Positions 1-6,760 of a stretch of DNA of 54,011 bases are shown in pieces. The stretch spans positions 1-54,011 of the IMG/VR virus record IMGVR_UViG_3300045966_000076; one strand, given 5' to 3'. Within the stretch, counting starts at the first letter, position 1. The number at the start of each line of letters is the position of its first letter. A model generated the notes under the pieces. The model did not search any database, was not told where the DNA came from, and saw only the letters and a list, made by a program, of their open reading frames with translations. This DNA is from a virus. A program made the position numbers and the translations under genes.

Positions 1-234
1 CTCTTCAGTCGCGCGCGAGCGACTCGCCGACGTCCTGCAGACGCTTGGCGAACTCGCGCGCCTCCTTCTTCGTGTCGAACGTCACGACCGGCGGCGCCGG
101 CGAGCCGCCCTGCTCTTCAGTGAGCAGCGCGCCGGATTCGGTCGACTCGTCGTACTCTTCAATCTCGATCCACACGTTGTAGGTCTTGCTCATCGGATGC
201 CCTCGACAATCTCGGCGACGCGTTCGGCGAACAG
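1..234. repeat. Left copy of the contig-end overlap
   Basis: These bases match 53777-54011 except that a C-run is CCC here (108-110) and CCCC at the other end (53884-53887). This copy keeps the 62-residue gene 5-193 open. The simplest reading is an assembly overlap of a circular or circularly permuted genome. A genuine short terminal repeat is possible but less likely, because the overlap begins and ends inside or beside genes rather than at a packaging site. Confidence 0.9.
5..193 (-). CDS. Small acidic hypothetical protein (62 aa)
   Basis: ATG start, no recognised family. The N-terminal half is acidic (IEIEEYDESTES) and the C-terminal half looks like an amphipathic helix (KKEAREFAKRLQDVG). 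Its start overlaps the stop of the upstream 46-aa membrane protein by four bases (ATGA), so the two are translationally coupled. The same gene is present at 53781-53970 but frameshifted by one extra C. That supports this copy as the correct one. Confidence 0.7.
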   Translation of the reverse strand: MSKTYNVWIEIEEYDESTESGALLTEEQGGSPAPPVVTFDTKKEAREFAKRLQDVGESLARD

Positions 235-330
235 CGTCATCGGGTGATAGCTGGTCGCGACGTCGAGGTACGGCACGAGCACCGCCGTCAACGCCGCCAC
301 GAACAGCACGAACTGCAATACGGTCCTCAT
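190..330 (-). CDS. Single-pass small membrane protein (46 aa)
   Basis: ATG at 330, overlapping the stop of the ASCH gene by four bases. Residues 3-22 form one hydrophobic segment (VLQFVLFVAALTAVLVPYL), followed by a short tail on the other side of the membrane. One of many tiny membrane proteins in this part of the genome. No function can be read from sequence. The last 14 codons recur at the right contig end because of the terminal overlap. Confidence 0.65.
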   Translation of the reverse strand: MRTVLQFVLFVAALTAVLVPYLDVATSYHPMTLFAERVAEIVEGIR

Positions 331-710
331 GTCTGCCTCCCTGCGGCCCGCAGCACCCTCGCGACGAGCGCGGGATCCACGGGCCAGAGTCCTTGATGTC
401 CCCGACACTCGATCGGCGGCACCGGCCGGACGTCGACGAGCCGCCACGCGAAGCGGCCGGGCCGGTAGTCGCCGAGTTCCCGCTCGACGGGGTCGAGCTG
501 CGTCAACGTCTCGACGGGCACGACGTCGACCAGCTCGGCCACGGCGACGATCGCGCGCCGGGGCAGGTCCCCGACGCGGGGCCGCTTGGCCGCGTGGATC
601 GCGAGCAGTCCGCGATACCACGTCGGCCAGGTGCGGGTCTCGATGCGCTTGCGACGGTCGACGATCATCGACGCGTATGGTTGATGGATCGTCAGGGCGT
701 ACAGCTTCAC
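327..710 (-). CDS. ASCH-domain (PUA-like) protein
   Basis: GTG start overlapping the upstream stop (GTGA). The N-terminus reads ALTIHQPYASMIVDRRKRIE and then TRTWPTWYRGLLAIHAAKR, the typical beginning of ASCH domains: a hydrophobic strand plus Q-P-Y/W, K-x-I-E-x-R and a W-R-G-x-x-x-I-H-A strand. ASCH domains are PUA-like folds that bind modified nucleotides or RNA; some hydrolyse N4-acetylcytidine. At 127 aa it is a single-domain protein. It sits in the operon of the amidoligase/GATase genes, so reading or trimming of a modified nucleotide is conceivable, but that link is inference. Confidence 0.75.
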   Translation of the reverse strand: MKLYALTIHQPYASMIVDRRKRIETRTWPTWYRGLLAIHAAKRPRVGDLPRRAIVAVAELVDVVPVETLTQLDPVERELGDYRPGRFAWRLVDVRPVPPIECRGHQGLWPVDPALVARVLRAAGRQT

Positions 711-1099
711 GCTTGCCTCCAGTCCCGCCGCCCGAAGAGATCACGCACGATCCGGATCGCCGCGCGACGCGTGAACCCGTCGAAGCGGTCAGACTTCAGG
801 CCGGCGTCGAGCGCGTCTTCGATGCCCTCGACGAGCCAGTCCGGCACGTCGAGTTCGTCGAGGTCGACAGCGAACTTGCCCGACGACTGCAGCGCCTCGA
901 TGAAGTCATCGTCGTCGGTGATGTCGGCGCCGTCGATCTCGGCGGCTTCCTTCGCCTCGTCGACGTAGTCGCTGTTTGCGCGCAGCGTGCCCATCGCGTC
1001 GGCACGCGACTTGTGCAGCGAGATCATGCTGACGTCGCCGCGGTCGACGGTGTGCAGCACGCAGATCGTGTGGAGCGGTGCGGGTGTCTGATTCGGCAT
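707..1099 (-). CDS. Hypothetical acidic protein (130 aa)
   Basis: I chose the ATG at 1099 because a strong GGGAGAAGG ribosome site lies just before it; an ATG six codons upstream would overlap that site. The middle is very acidic (ADITDDDDFIEALQ, DLDELDVPDWLVEGIEDALDAG) and the C-terminus is basic. No family recognised. The leader is nearly identical to that of the amidoligase gene (4193), suggesting shared translation control. Confidence 0.65.
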   Translation of the reverse strand: MPNQTPAPLHTICVLHTVDRGDVSMISLHKSRADAMGTLRANSDYVDEAKEAAEIDGADITDDDDFIEALQSSGKFAVDLDELDVPDWLVEGIEDALDAGLKSDRFDGFTRRAAIRIVRDLFGRRDWRQA

Positions 1100-1113
1100 G
1101 TGTCCTTCTCCCT

Positions 1114-1377
1114 TCACTTCGTCAAACGGAACGCGATGCGGCCCATCTTGCCGACCGGCAGACTCGCGAAGAGCTGCCGGTTGTCGACGTTGAGCGCGTC
1201 GTAGACCTTGACGATCGCGCTGGCGGTGAACAGGTCGACCATCACGCCGTCGATCTTCGCGTAGGTCTTGCGATCGACGATGCGACGGACGGCCGCGATG
1301 CGCTGCTCGGGCGTCGCGGGCATCGTGACCTCGGTGCCCTCGACACGCGTGCGGGTCGGCTCGATGCGGCGCGTCAC
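1114..1377 (-). CDS. Hypothetical protein (87 aa)
   Basis: GTG start overlapping the stop of the upstream gene (GTGA). It contains a helical region (PEQRIAAVRRIVDRKTYAKI) and ends LPVGKMGRIAFRLTK. No family recognised. An internal ATG (residue 19) could be the true start, but coupling to the upstream stop favours the GTG. Confidence 0.6.
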   Translation of the reverse strand: MTRRIEPTRTRVEGTEVTMPATPEQRIAAVRRIVDRKTYAKIDGVMVDLFTASAIVKVYDALNVDNRQLFASLPVGKMGRIAFRLTK

Positions 1378-1709
1378 GAGCGCACCGCCCGCACTTGTCG
1401 CCGGTCAGGCGCGGCCGCGATGGTGCCGTGCTCGACCTCGAACCCCTTGTACGCGTCGAGGATGAGATCGCGGATGCCGTCGGTCGCGCACTCGCGCGTG
1501 CCGTTCGGCCGGAGCAGCGCGAACGATCGCGCCTCGCCGTTGACCTTGTAGGTCCGCGCGGGGAAGGTCACGTTCCGCCGCTGGCCGCGCGACTCCCACA
1601 CCGCGAACCCGCACAGCTTGAGACCGGCGAGCGCGCCTTCCTCGAAGTGGATCTCAGCGTCGGCCAGCTTGCCGACGACCTTGCCGTCTGCGATGAACTT
1701 GATAACCAT
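1374..1709 (-). CDS. Hypothetical beta-rich protein (111 aa)
   Basis: ATG start preceded by AAGGGAGAACGACAC, the same leader found in front of several genes in this end of the genome. The N-terminus alternates hydrophobic and polar residues (MVIKFIADGKVVGKLADAEI), suggesting beta strands; it contains VNGEARSFALLRPNG and ends in a basic tail. It overlaps the next gene by four bases. Function unknown. Confidence 0.6.
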   Translation of the reverse strand: MVIKFIADGKVVGKLADAEIHFEEGALAGLKLCGFAVWESRGQRRNVTFPARTYKVNGEARSFALLRPNGTRECATDGIRDLILDAYKGFEVEHGTIAAAPDRRQVRAVRS

Positions 1710-1761
1710 GTGTCGTTCTCCCTTCGTTTCCGATGTTGACGGTGGACGGTGACGCGCGCGG

Positions 1762-1914
1762 TCAGTCGACGCGCGTCTCGTGCAGATGCCGCAGTCGGTA
1801 GACGATCACCGACATCGTGACCGTGACGCCGGCGACGAGGCCGAGCAGCGTGCCCACGCCGATGAGTCGGATGTATTCGACGATCGGCAGCGATTCGAGC
1901 GGATTCGATGGCAT
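1762..1914 (-). CDS. Single-pass small membrane protein (50 aa)
   Basis: ATG at 1914 with an AAGGGAGAAC ribosome site. One hydrophobic helix at about residues 17-38 (LIGVGTLLGLVAGVTVTMSV) followed by a basic juxtamembrane segment (YRLRHLHETR), predicted cytoplasmic by the positive-inside rule. Flanked on both sides by intergenic gaps carrying the motif GGTTGAC/GGTGGAC. Confidence 0.6.
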   Translation of the reverse strand: MPSNPLESLPIVEYIRLIGVGTLLGLVAGVTVTMSVIVYRLRHLHETRVD

Positions 1915-1949
1915 GACGTGTTCTCCCTTTCGTGACGGTTGACGGTTGA

Positions 1950-2408
1950 CTACTCTTCGCGACGCGCCGAGCGTCGCACGGGCGGCCGCGTCTCGTGACG
2001 ACGCACGAGCATGTGGCCGCGCCAATCCAGCCGCCGATACGTCCGGCGGAACGTGCGCCGGAACATCCACACCGACCAGCGGCACGCTTGCAGCTCCGAC
2101 CGGCCGAACAGGTGATGCGCGAACTCGTGCAGCGCGGTCACGATCGACAGGTTCGACGGATTCAACGTGATGACCTGCGTGTGCAGGTTGTACGAGTCGC
2201 CGAAGAACGACACCGACGAGAACTCGATGCCGCCGAGCGGCTTGCGATAGACGACCGACAGTCGGGTCAAGAGCGCGCGCAGTGCGTCCGGGGTCCGACG
2301 TCGGCCGCGGAACTCGCGCTTCCACGCGCGCACGACGCGGACGGCCGCCGCGCGGTGCCGGATGCGACGCTTCAGGATCCGAGACTTCGACGGGTAGAGA
2401 CTGGTCAT
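1950..2408 (-). CDS. HExxH zincin-type metallopeptidase-like protein (152 aa)
   Basis: ATG at 2408 overlapping the stop of the GATase gene. The key feature is T-A-L-H-E-F-A-H-H-L-F-G around residues 91-102, an HExxH zinc-binding and catalytic motif in a helix. It is preceded by a strand-like stretch (TQVITLNPSNLSIVT), as in small phage zincins. N- and C-termini are very basic. The third zinc ligand is not obvious; a downstream histidine (H132 or H139) could serve. Directly downstream of a class II GATase and an amidoligase, so it may process or remove the conjugate they make. The peptidase fold is well supported, the role is inferred. Confidence 0.7.
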   Translation of the reverse strand: MTSLYPSKSRILKRRIRHRAAAVRVVRAWKREFRGRRRTPDALRALLTRLSVVYRKPLGGIEFSSVSFFGDSYNLHTQVITLNPSNLSIVTALHEFAHHLFGRSELQACRWSVWMFRRTFRRTYRRLDWRGHMLVRRHETRPPVRRSARREE

Positions 2409-3121
2409 CGGCCCCTCCGATTCGCCTTCACGCGACGCGCGATGTCTTCCCACGTCTTCACCGCCGGCGACCGCTTGAACAGCTCCGGCTGCGTCGGCAG
2501 CTTCGTCTTCGCCTTCGACGTCTTGACGCGTAGCGTCTCGTCGACCGTGCGGGTCATCCAGCACGGATCGGCGGCCGCGTAGCTGTCGAACCCGAAGCGA
2601 TTGCTCGCCCAGATTCCCGGCTTCAGCGTCGACCAGCCGCTGCCGAGTCGACGGATCCCGCGCGGGGTCAGCAGGACGAGGCGCTGCGTGTCGGGCACGG
2701 TCTCTTCGAGCACGTCGATCCCGTAGTTCGATCCGATGAAGGACATGGCGACGGAGTCGGACCACGGACCCGGCTCTGCGTCGATGTAGTCGATCCACGC
2801 GGACCACGTCCCGTTGTGGAAGAGCACGCCCTTCGGCGACGACCCCTGCAGACGCAGCCGACTGCCGCGCTTGTCGAGCGGGAACGGGTGACACAGCTCC
2901 GGACACACGCGGCCGATGCTCGCGATGCGCGCGTGGAACACGTACGGCAGCGGAACCGACGCGGCCAGCTCCTTCGCGCGCGCGATCGTGATGTCCTTCT
3001 CGAAGCGCACGGTCTGGCCCGCGATCCACGCGAAGCCGTTGCCGTGCGGGTTCGTGCGCACTGCGCGCTCGATCATGTCGACGGACAGTCGACGCTTTTC
3101 AGCTGTGAGAATGACGCACAT
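2405..3121 (-). CDS. Class II (Ntn) glutamine amidotransferase-like protein
   Basis: I chose the ATG at 3121 because it places Cys at residue 2, the N-terminal nucleophile of class II glutamine amidotransferases after Met removal. Further family features follow in order: NPHGNG (24-29, the loop after the first helix), HARIAS (63-68, the conserved H-x-R region), HPFP (78-81) and LFHNGTW (100-106, the oxyanion/Gln-binding HNG). Such domains hydrolyse glutamine to release ammonia for a partner enzyme. The amidoligase gene lies one small gene upstream, a natural acceptor. The C-terminal third (to 238 aa) has no recognised domain and ends basic. A stand-alone GATase in a phage is uncommon. Confidence 0.85.
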   Translation of the reverse strand: MCVILTAEKRRLSVDMIERAVRTNPHGNGFAWIAGQTVRFEKDITIARAKELAASVPLPYVFHARIASIGRVCPELCHPFPLDKRGSRLRLQGSSPKGVLFHNGTWSAWIDYIDAEPGPWSDSVAMSFIGSNYGIDVLEETVPDTQRLVLLTPRGIRRLGSGWSTLKPGIWASNRFGFDSYAAADPCWMTRTVDETLRVKTSKAKTKLPTQPELFKRSPAVKTWEDIARRVKANRRGR

Positions 3122-3123
3122 GA

Positions 3124-3321
3124 TTAGGACCCCTTCCGATCGATCGGTTGAATGCGAACCCGCGCGCTCGCGGGCGGTGTATGACGCGCGCAGCGCAGCC
3201 ACGCGGTTTCGGTCTGTCCCTTCGCGTCGAGGAACTCGACGACGTTGATCGCGAAGTCCCGGCACTGCCGCGGTCCCAGTGAGCACGTGACGACGTAGCG
3301 CGGACGCGGACGCGGGGTCAT
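3124..3321 (-). CDS. Small hypothetical protein between GATase and amidoligase (65 aa)
   Basis: ATG at 3321 overlaps the amidoligase stop by four bases, and its own stop lies two bases before the GATase start. This makes it part of the same translationally coupled set. It has three cysteines (CSLGPRQC and a WLRCARH), which might bind metal. No family recognised. Confidence 0.6.
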   Translation of the reverse strand: MTPRPRPRYVVTCSLGPRQCRDFAINVVEFLDAKGQTETAWLRCARHTPPASARVRIQPIDRKGS

Positions 3322-4193
3322 TCCGCACCCCCCGTCCGGCGACGCTTGTCGTACTGCTTCGCCATCTTGCGCAGCATCTTGATCAGCTCGCGCATCCGGC
3401 TCGGGTCGATGACGCCGACCGGAGTGCGGCCGTTCGGCGGAGTCTTCGCGCGCCATACCAAGTGGTGCAGCAGCGTCGACATCGCGAACTGTCCGTCACC
3501 GGCCGTCGCGCTGCGCTTGCGCGCGATCGCGGCGATGTCGAACGGAAGCGCGCGGCTATTGTCGAGCGCGCGGCAGACCAGTCCGAGGCACAGCTGCACG
3601 TAGGCAAGAATCTTGACGATGTTGAGCGTCCCGGCGAACACGCGGAACTCGACGCGGCGACCGCGTCCCATTTCGTTCACGTGCTGCAGGTTGATCACGT
3701 GGTAGCGCGAGAACCGCGCGGGGTCGACTTGCCCGCCCTCAAACCCGCGATAGTCGAGCGCGATTGACGAGCAGTAGTGGTTCGCATCGCGCGACGTCGT
3801 GCCGGTCGACGCGAAGAGCGCGCGCTCGAAGTGCGCGACGAGACAAACCAGACGACGCAGCTGATCAGGATTGCCGGTCCAGCCGATGTTGACGTGAAAC
3901 CCCGTCGACCGATTGACGGCGGCTCCCATGACGTTCAACGTCTCGATCATCTGCTCGATGCTGCGCAGTCCGGCGAGACCAGACATCACCGGCGAGACGA
4001 CCTCGCACGCGACATGCGAGCGGCTCGGTTGAATGCTGGCGTCCGATTCCGCTGTCCAGCCCTGATGTCCGGGAATGGCGACGCCGCGATGGTAGCCGCC
4101 GATTCTCCAGCCGCGCGCGGTCAGTGTGTCGTACGGGATCGTGCACTCGATCTCGACTCCGAAGCTCAATGTGTTGACGTCTGTTTTCCTCAT
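3318..4193 (-). CDS. Amidoligase (COOH-NH2 ligase of the glutamine-synthetase-like superfamily)
   Basis: 291 aa; ATG at 4193 with a strong GGGAGAAGG site 5 bases away. Family motifs occur in order: FGVEIE (11-16, metal-binding glutamates), WTAESDASI (46-54), EVVSP (64-68), GFHVNI (98-103), and VEFRVFAGTLN (181-191, substrate/phosphate-binding Arg). These are the signatures of the Amidoligase_2 family, which forms amide bonds between a carboxylate and an amine using ATP. Known relatives sit in operons with GATases, peptidases or gamma-glutamyl cyclotransferases and are thought to make peptide tags or small metabolites. Here a GATase and an HExxH peptidase follow directly. The substrate cannot be told from sequence. 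Confidence 0.88.
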   Translation of the reverse strand: MRKTDVNTLSFGVEIECTIPYDTLTARGWRIGGYHRGVAIPGHQGWTAESDASIQPSRSHVACEVVSPVMSGLAGLRSIEQMIETLNVMGAAVNRSTGFHVNIGWTGNPDQLRRLVCLVAHFERALFASTGTTSRDANHYCSSIALDYRGFEGGQVDPARFSRYHVINLQHVNEMGRGRRVEFRVFAGTLNIVKILAYVQLCLGLVCRALDNSRALPFDIAAIARKRSATAGDGQFAMSTLLHHLVWRAKTPPNGRTPVGVIDPSRMRELIKMLRKMAKQYDKRRRTGGAE

Positions 4194-4206
4194 GTCCTTC
4201 TCCCTT

Positions 4207-4257
4207 ATGGTCAGAATCAAACAAGACCAGTCTAGGGGGTGGCATGGTCAGAATCAA
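4207..4257 (-). promoter_or_regulatory. Possible promoter with duplicated 14-bp motif upstream of the amidoligase gene
   Basis: On the minus strand TTGATT (4252-4257), a 17-base spacer and TAGACT (4229-4234) form a plausible sigma70-type promoter (4 of 6 matches in each box). It would fire about 30 bases before the amidoligase start. The 14-bp sequence ATGGTCAGAATCAA (plus strand) occurs at both 4207-4220 and 4244-4257, so the -35 box lies in one copy and the other copy lies next to the ribosome site. The pair may be an operator. Confidence 0.4.
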
Positions 4258-4334
4258 GCTAAAACGGCAGAAACCGGCCGATTTTCTGCCGATTACAAGC
4301 CCGTCAGATCCGGGCGTTTGGACGCGGGAATTGC

Positions 4335-5621
4335 TTAGGGTTTCTGCGGGTTTCTACGGGTCGACCCGTCCGGGTGACCTGCAGGTCGACCCGTCCGGAC
4401 GTCGCGGCGCACAGGGGAACCAGGCGGGGGCACGGGGGTGCCTGGACGTCGACCCGTCCGGGTGCTCGACGTCCGGGTGCTCGGGTCGACCCGTCCGGGG
4501 GTGCTCGACGTCGCGCCGGTGATGAGCGCGCGCGCGCTGTCGACGTCGGCGAGCGCGGGGCCCGCGTACTCGAAGACCGCGCACGGTCGACCGCCGAGTC
4601 GTCGCGCGAGAATGCCGGATCCGCCCTTGCTGCCGATGCCGCCGGGCCGCTGCTTCAGCGCCCAGACCTTCGATCGATCGAAGGATCGAATCAGCGCCGG
4701 ATGCGCCGGATACGTGTGCACACGCTTCCCGATCGCGCGATACGCGGCGCCGAGCGTGTCGATGAGCGCGAGCGCCAGGCCGAGACCTTGAAAGTCCGGC
4801 AGCGTGACCAGTCGACTGCAGCCCCAGATGTCGTCGACCTTCGCGTGCGGCCGGTAGAGCATCCCGGCGAACGCCGCCATCTGCCCGCCGGTGAAGAGCG
4901 CGAAGCACGCGGCCGATCGATTCAGCTCGGCCGTCAGATAGTGAAACGGAGCGAAGCGACGCCACGCGGCAAACGGGACGCGTTCGACGGCGACCTCGAC
5001 GGGCGGGCGGCGTTGAAGCGACCTCCAGTCGACGGTCATCGTCGCGGGGTCGAGGATCCAGTCCGGCTGCAGCCAGTCGATGATGTCGTAGTGGCAGGAC
5101 GCGGCGACGAACTGCCGGCCGGGCGCTTTGCGGATGTACTTCTGTACCGCGTGGGCGCCGATCTGCGCGACCTGCCGATCGACGACGCTCGTGAACTCGT
5201 CGACGACGATCGGCGAGCTGGCCTCGAGGAGCCGCCGCGCGAGCTCGACGCGGAACCGCTCGCCGTTCGAGAGCACGGCGAACGGGCGCATCCAAGCCGG
5301 GATCGTATTGAAGCCGACGGCCTGGCAGACGGCCGCGATCGCGTCCATCGTCTGCACGTCGGCAAAGTCATCGACGACGGCGGGGGCGGTCCACGCGAAC
5401 TCAGCCGGGGGGCCGAACAGGTGCCGCAGAAGCGTCGTCTTGCCCGACCCGCTCGGGCCGACGATGAGCCCGATCTGCCAGCCCTTCGACTCGATGTCGA
5501 CGTCGCCGTCCCACTCGATGCGCGTCACTGCCCGCGGCGGCACGTCGAACATCGCCGACAGCTGCTTGACGCGCGAGCTGGCGCTCACGGGCGACTCGAC
5601 GCTCACCTTCACCTTCGGCAT
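4335..5621 (-). CDS. ABC ATPase fused to a GNAT-type (Mom-like) acyltransferase domain
   Basis: 428 aa. Residues 1-200 are an ABC ATPase without membrane segments: Walker A GPSGSGKT (55-62), signature LSNGE (117-121), Walker B PIVVDE (137-142) and switch His in ASCHYD (177). Residues about 210-345 match a GNAT fold, with the acyl-CoA loop in PDFQGLGLALAL (275-286) followed by THPALI-like YPAHPALI (305-312). This is the architecture of COG2401 (ABC ATPase fused to a predicted acetyltransferase), whose GNAT part resembles the phage Mu Mom DNA-modification protein. The tail (about 375-428) is low-complexity Pro/Arg/Thr encoded by a DNA repeat. A role in DNA base modification is possible but inferred. 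Confidence 0.85.
   Translation of the reverse strand: MPKVKVSVESPVSASSRVKQLSAMFDVPPRAVTRIEWDGDVDIESKGWQIGLIVGPSGSGKTTLLRHLFGPPAEFAWTAPAVVDDFADVQTMDAIAAVCQAVGFNTIPAWMRPFAVLSNGERFRVELARRLLEASSPIVVDEFTSVVDRQVAQIGAHAVQKYIRKAPGRQFVAASCHYDIIDWLQPDWILDPATMTVDWRSLQRRPPVEVAVERVPFAAWRRFAPFHYLTAELNRSAACFALFTGGQMAAFAGMLYRPHAKVDDIWGCSRLVTLPDFQGLGLALALIDTLGAAYRAIGKRVHTYPAHPALIRSFDRSKVWALKQRPGGIGSKGGSGILARRLGGRPCAVFEYAGPALADVDSARALITGATSSTPGRVDPSTRTSSTRTGRRPGTPVPPPGSPVRRDVRTGRPAGHPDGSTRRNPQKP
4359..4500. repeat. Four copies of a GTCGACCCGTCCGG motif in the 3' end of the ABC-GNAT gene
   Basis: Copies at 4359-4374, 4384-4398, 4448-4462 and 4483-4500, each containing GTCGACCCGTCCGG; the first and last begin with the palindrome GGGTCGACCC. 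They encode the low-complexity tail of the ABC-GNAT protein in more than one frame, so the DNA rather than the peptide seems to be repeated. Could be repeat expansion or DNA-binding sites. Confidence 0.75.
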
Positions 5622-5989
5622 GGATCCTCTCGATCGTTTACCGGATACCGGCCGTCTGGGGCGTCATATCCGGTAAGCCGCCGCTCGTCGTCGGCCTGCA
5701 TCTGGTCGAGCAGCTCGGCGGCCTGCTCGTCGTAGAACCGGGCGGCCTGCTCGTCGTAGAACCGGCGCACGGCGGCGATCCACTGTCGGTTGAGTTCGAC
5801 TATCCGGCCGGGCATGGGGTCGGTCTCAAAGCCGGACGGATCGACCGCTGTCACCGTCAGCGAGTACACGTCCGCGATGCGCAGCGGCTTGGCCGCGAGC
5901 GTCGGCGATGGCGCCGGCAGGCGGGATGCGAGGCCGACGCCGGCGGCCGCGCGCGCGAGCAGCTCGAAGAAGCGGCGACGCGTCGTCAT
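5609..5989 (-). CDS. Putative Tat-exported protein (126 aa)
   Basis: The N-terminus reads TTRRRFFELLARAAAGVGLA, a twin-arginine signal (S/T-R-R-x-F-x-x) followed by a moderately hydrophobic stretch and an Ala/Pro-rich region before about residue 33. The mature part has no recognised domain and contains a direct repeat RFYDEQAA-RFYDEQAA (residues about 76-91), with the matching DNA repeat at 5722-5765. It overlaps the start of the ABC-GNAT gene by 13 bases. Tat-exported proteins are unusual in phages. Confidence 0.65.
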   Translation of the reverse strand: MTTRRRFFELLARAAAGVGLASRLPAPSPTLAAKPLRIADVYSLTVTAVDPSGFETDPMPGRIVELNRQWIAAVRRFYDEQAARFYDEQAAELLDQMQADDERRLTGYDAPDGRYPVNDREDPCRR

Positions 5990-6195
5990 TCCAGCACCAC
6001 ACGAAAGCGCACGTACGCATCGTCGTCGGATTCGAGCACGCGGGCGACGACGACGCGGCGCAGACCGGCCCGGCTCCCGCCACGGTCGCGCGCCATCTGC
6101 AGGAACAGCTGCCAGAGATCGAGGCCGAGCGAGCGCGGGAATTGCCGGATGAAGTCTGGCGTCAGTCGACAGTCGTACACGAGATACTCACTCAA
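5986..6195 (-). CDS. Hypothetical protein (69 aa)
   Basis: Probable TTG start at 6195, overlapping the upstream stop as TTGA, which fits the stop/start coupling used throughout this genome; longer in-frame versions would run through the upstream gene. Sequence includes CRLTPDFIRQFPRSLGLDLW and ends VRFRVVLE. No family recognised. Confidence 0.5.
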   Translation of the reverse strand: MSEYLVYDCRLTPDFIRQFPRSLGLDLWQLFLQMARDRGGSRAGLRRVVVARVLESDDDAYVRFRVVLE

Positions 6196-6518
6196 TTCCG
6201 CACCCGCACCACAAGCGTCGGCGCCAGGATGACCGTGACCTCTGCGCCGGCGAGCAGCGTGATACTGCACGGCGCCGACATCGGACAGGTCCAGTCGGCG
6301 GTGTCGATCGTGCGGCGGTCGAGCGGCTCATGGCTCACGCCCGCGAGCAAGACGACCTCGACCGCGCGGGGTCGGCCGGCGGCGTCGGTCGTGTACAGCG
6401 TGACGGTCTTCGCCGCCGGCTGGACGGACGCCGAGACAATCGCCCAAATGATGAGCGCGACGACGGTGCCGATCCCGATCGCGGCCCCGTCGACCCACGC
6501 GCGCCGCCGGTCGGTCAC
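6192..6518 (-). CDS. Membrane-anchored hypothetical protein (108 aa)
   Basis: GTG start overlapping the upstream stop (GTGTGA). After a short basic N-terminus (VTDRRRAWVDG) there is one hydrophobic helix (AAIGIGTVVALIIWAIVSAS), then about 70 residues rich in beta-forming residues, predicted to be outside. The outer part has two cysteines (TCPMSAPC) that could form a disulphide. No family recognised. Confidence 0.6.
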   Translation of the reverse strand: MTDRRRAWVDGAAIGIGTVVALIIWAIVSASVQPAAKTVTLYTTDAAGRPRAVEVVLLAGVSHEPLDRRTIDTADWTCPMSAPCSITLLAGAEVTVILAPTLVVRVRN

Positions 6519-6760
6519 ACGTCGGCCCCCTGCGCCTGCGCCTTGAGCCAGCGCGCGGTGCGCCGGCGATCGCGCTGACGAGTCCACCGCTGGTCGCGTG
6601 GCGCCACGGCCGCGGGCTGACCGCGCTTGCGCCAGGCGCGCTTCAGTCGCCGCACGTCGCCGGCGGTCGGCAGTTCTGACCGGCGCGGTTCCCGGCCGAG
6701 CGCGCGCACGAGGTCCCAGTAGATCTGGCGACGCAAGGCCTTGACGCGTCGGCCGCTCAC
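6515..6760 (-). CDS. Small basic hypothetical protein (81 aa)
   Basis: GTG start overlapping the stop of the ParB-like gene (GTGA). Strongly basic and helical (VKALRRQIYWDLVRALGREP, LKRAWRKRGQP, RQRDRRRTARWLKAQ), suggesting nucleic-acid binding. Its position right after a ParB-like protein suggests a shared job, but no family is recognised. Confidence 0.55.
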   Translation of the reverse strand: MSGRRVKALRRQIYWDLVRALGREPRRSELPTAGDVRRLKRAWRKRGQPAAVAPRDQRWTRQRDRRRTARWLKAQAQGADV

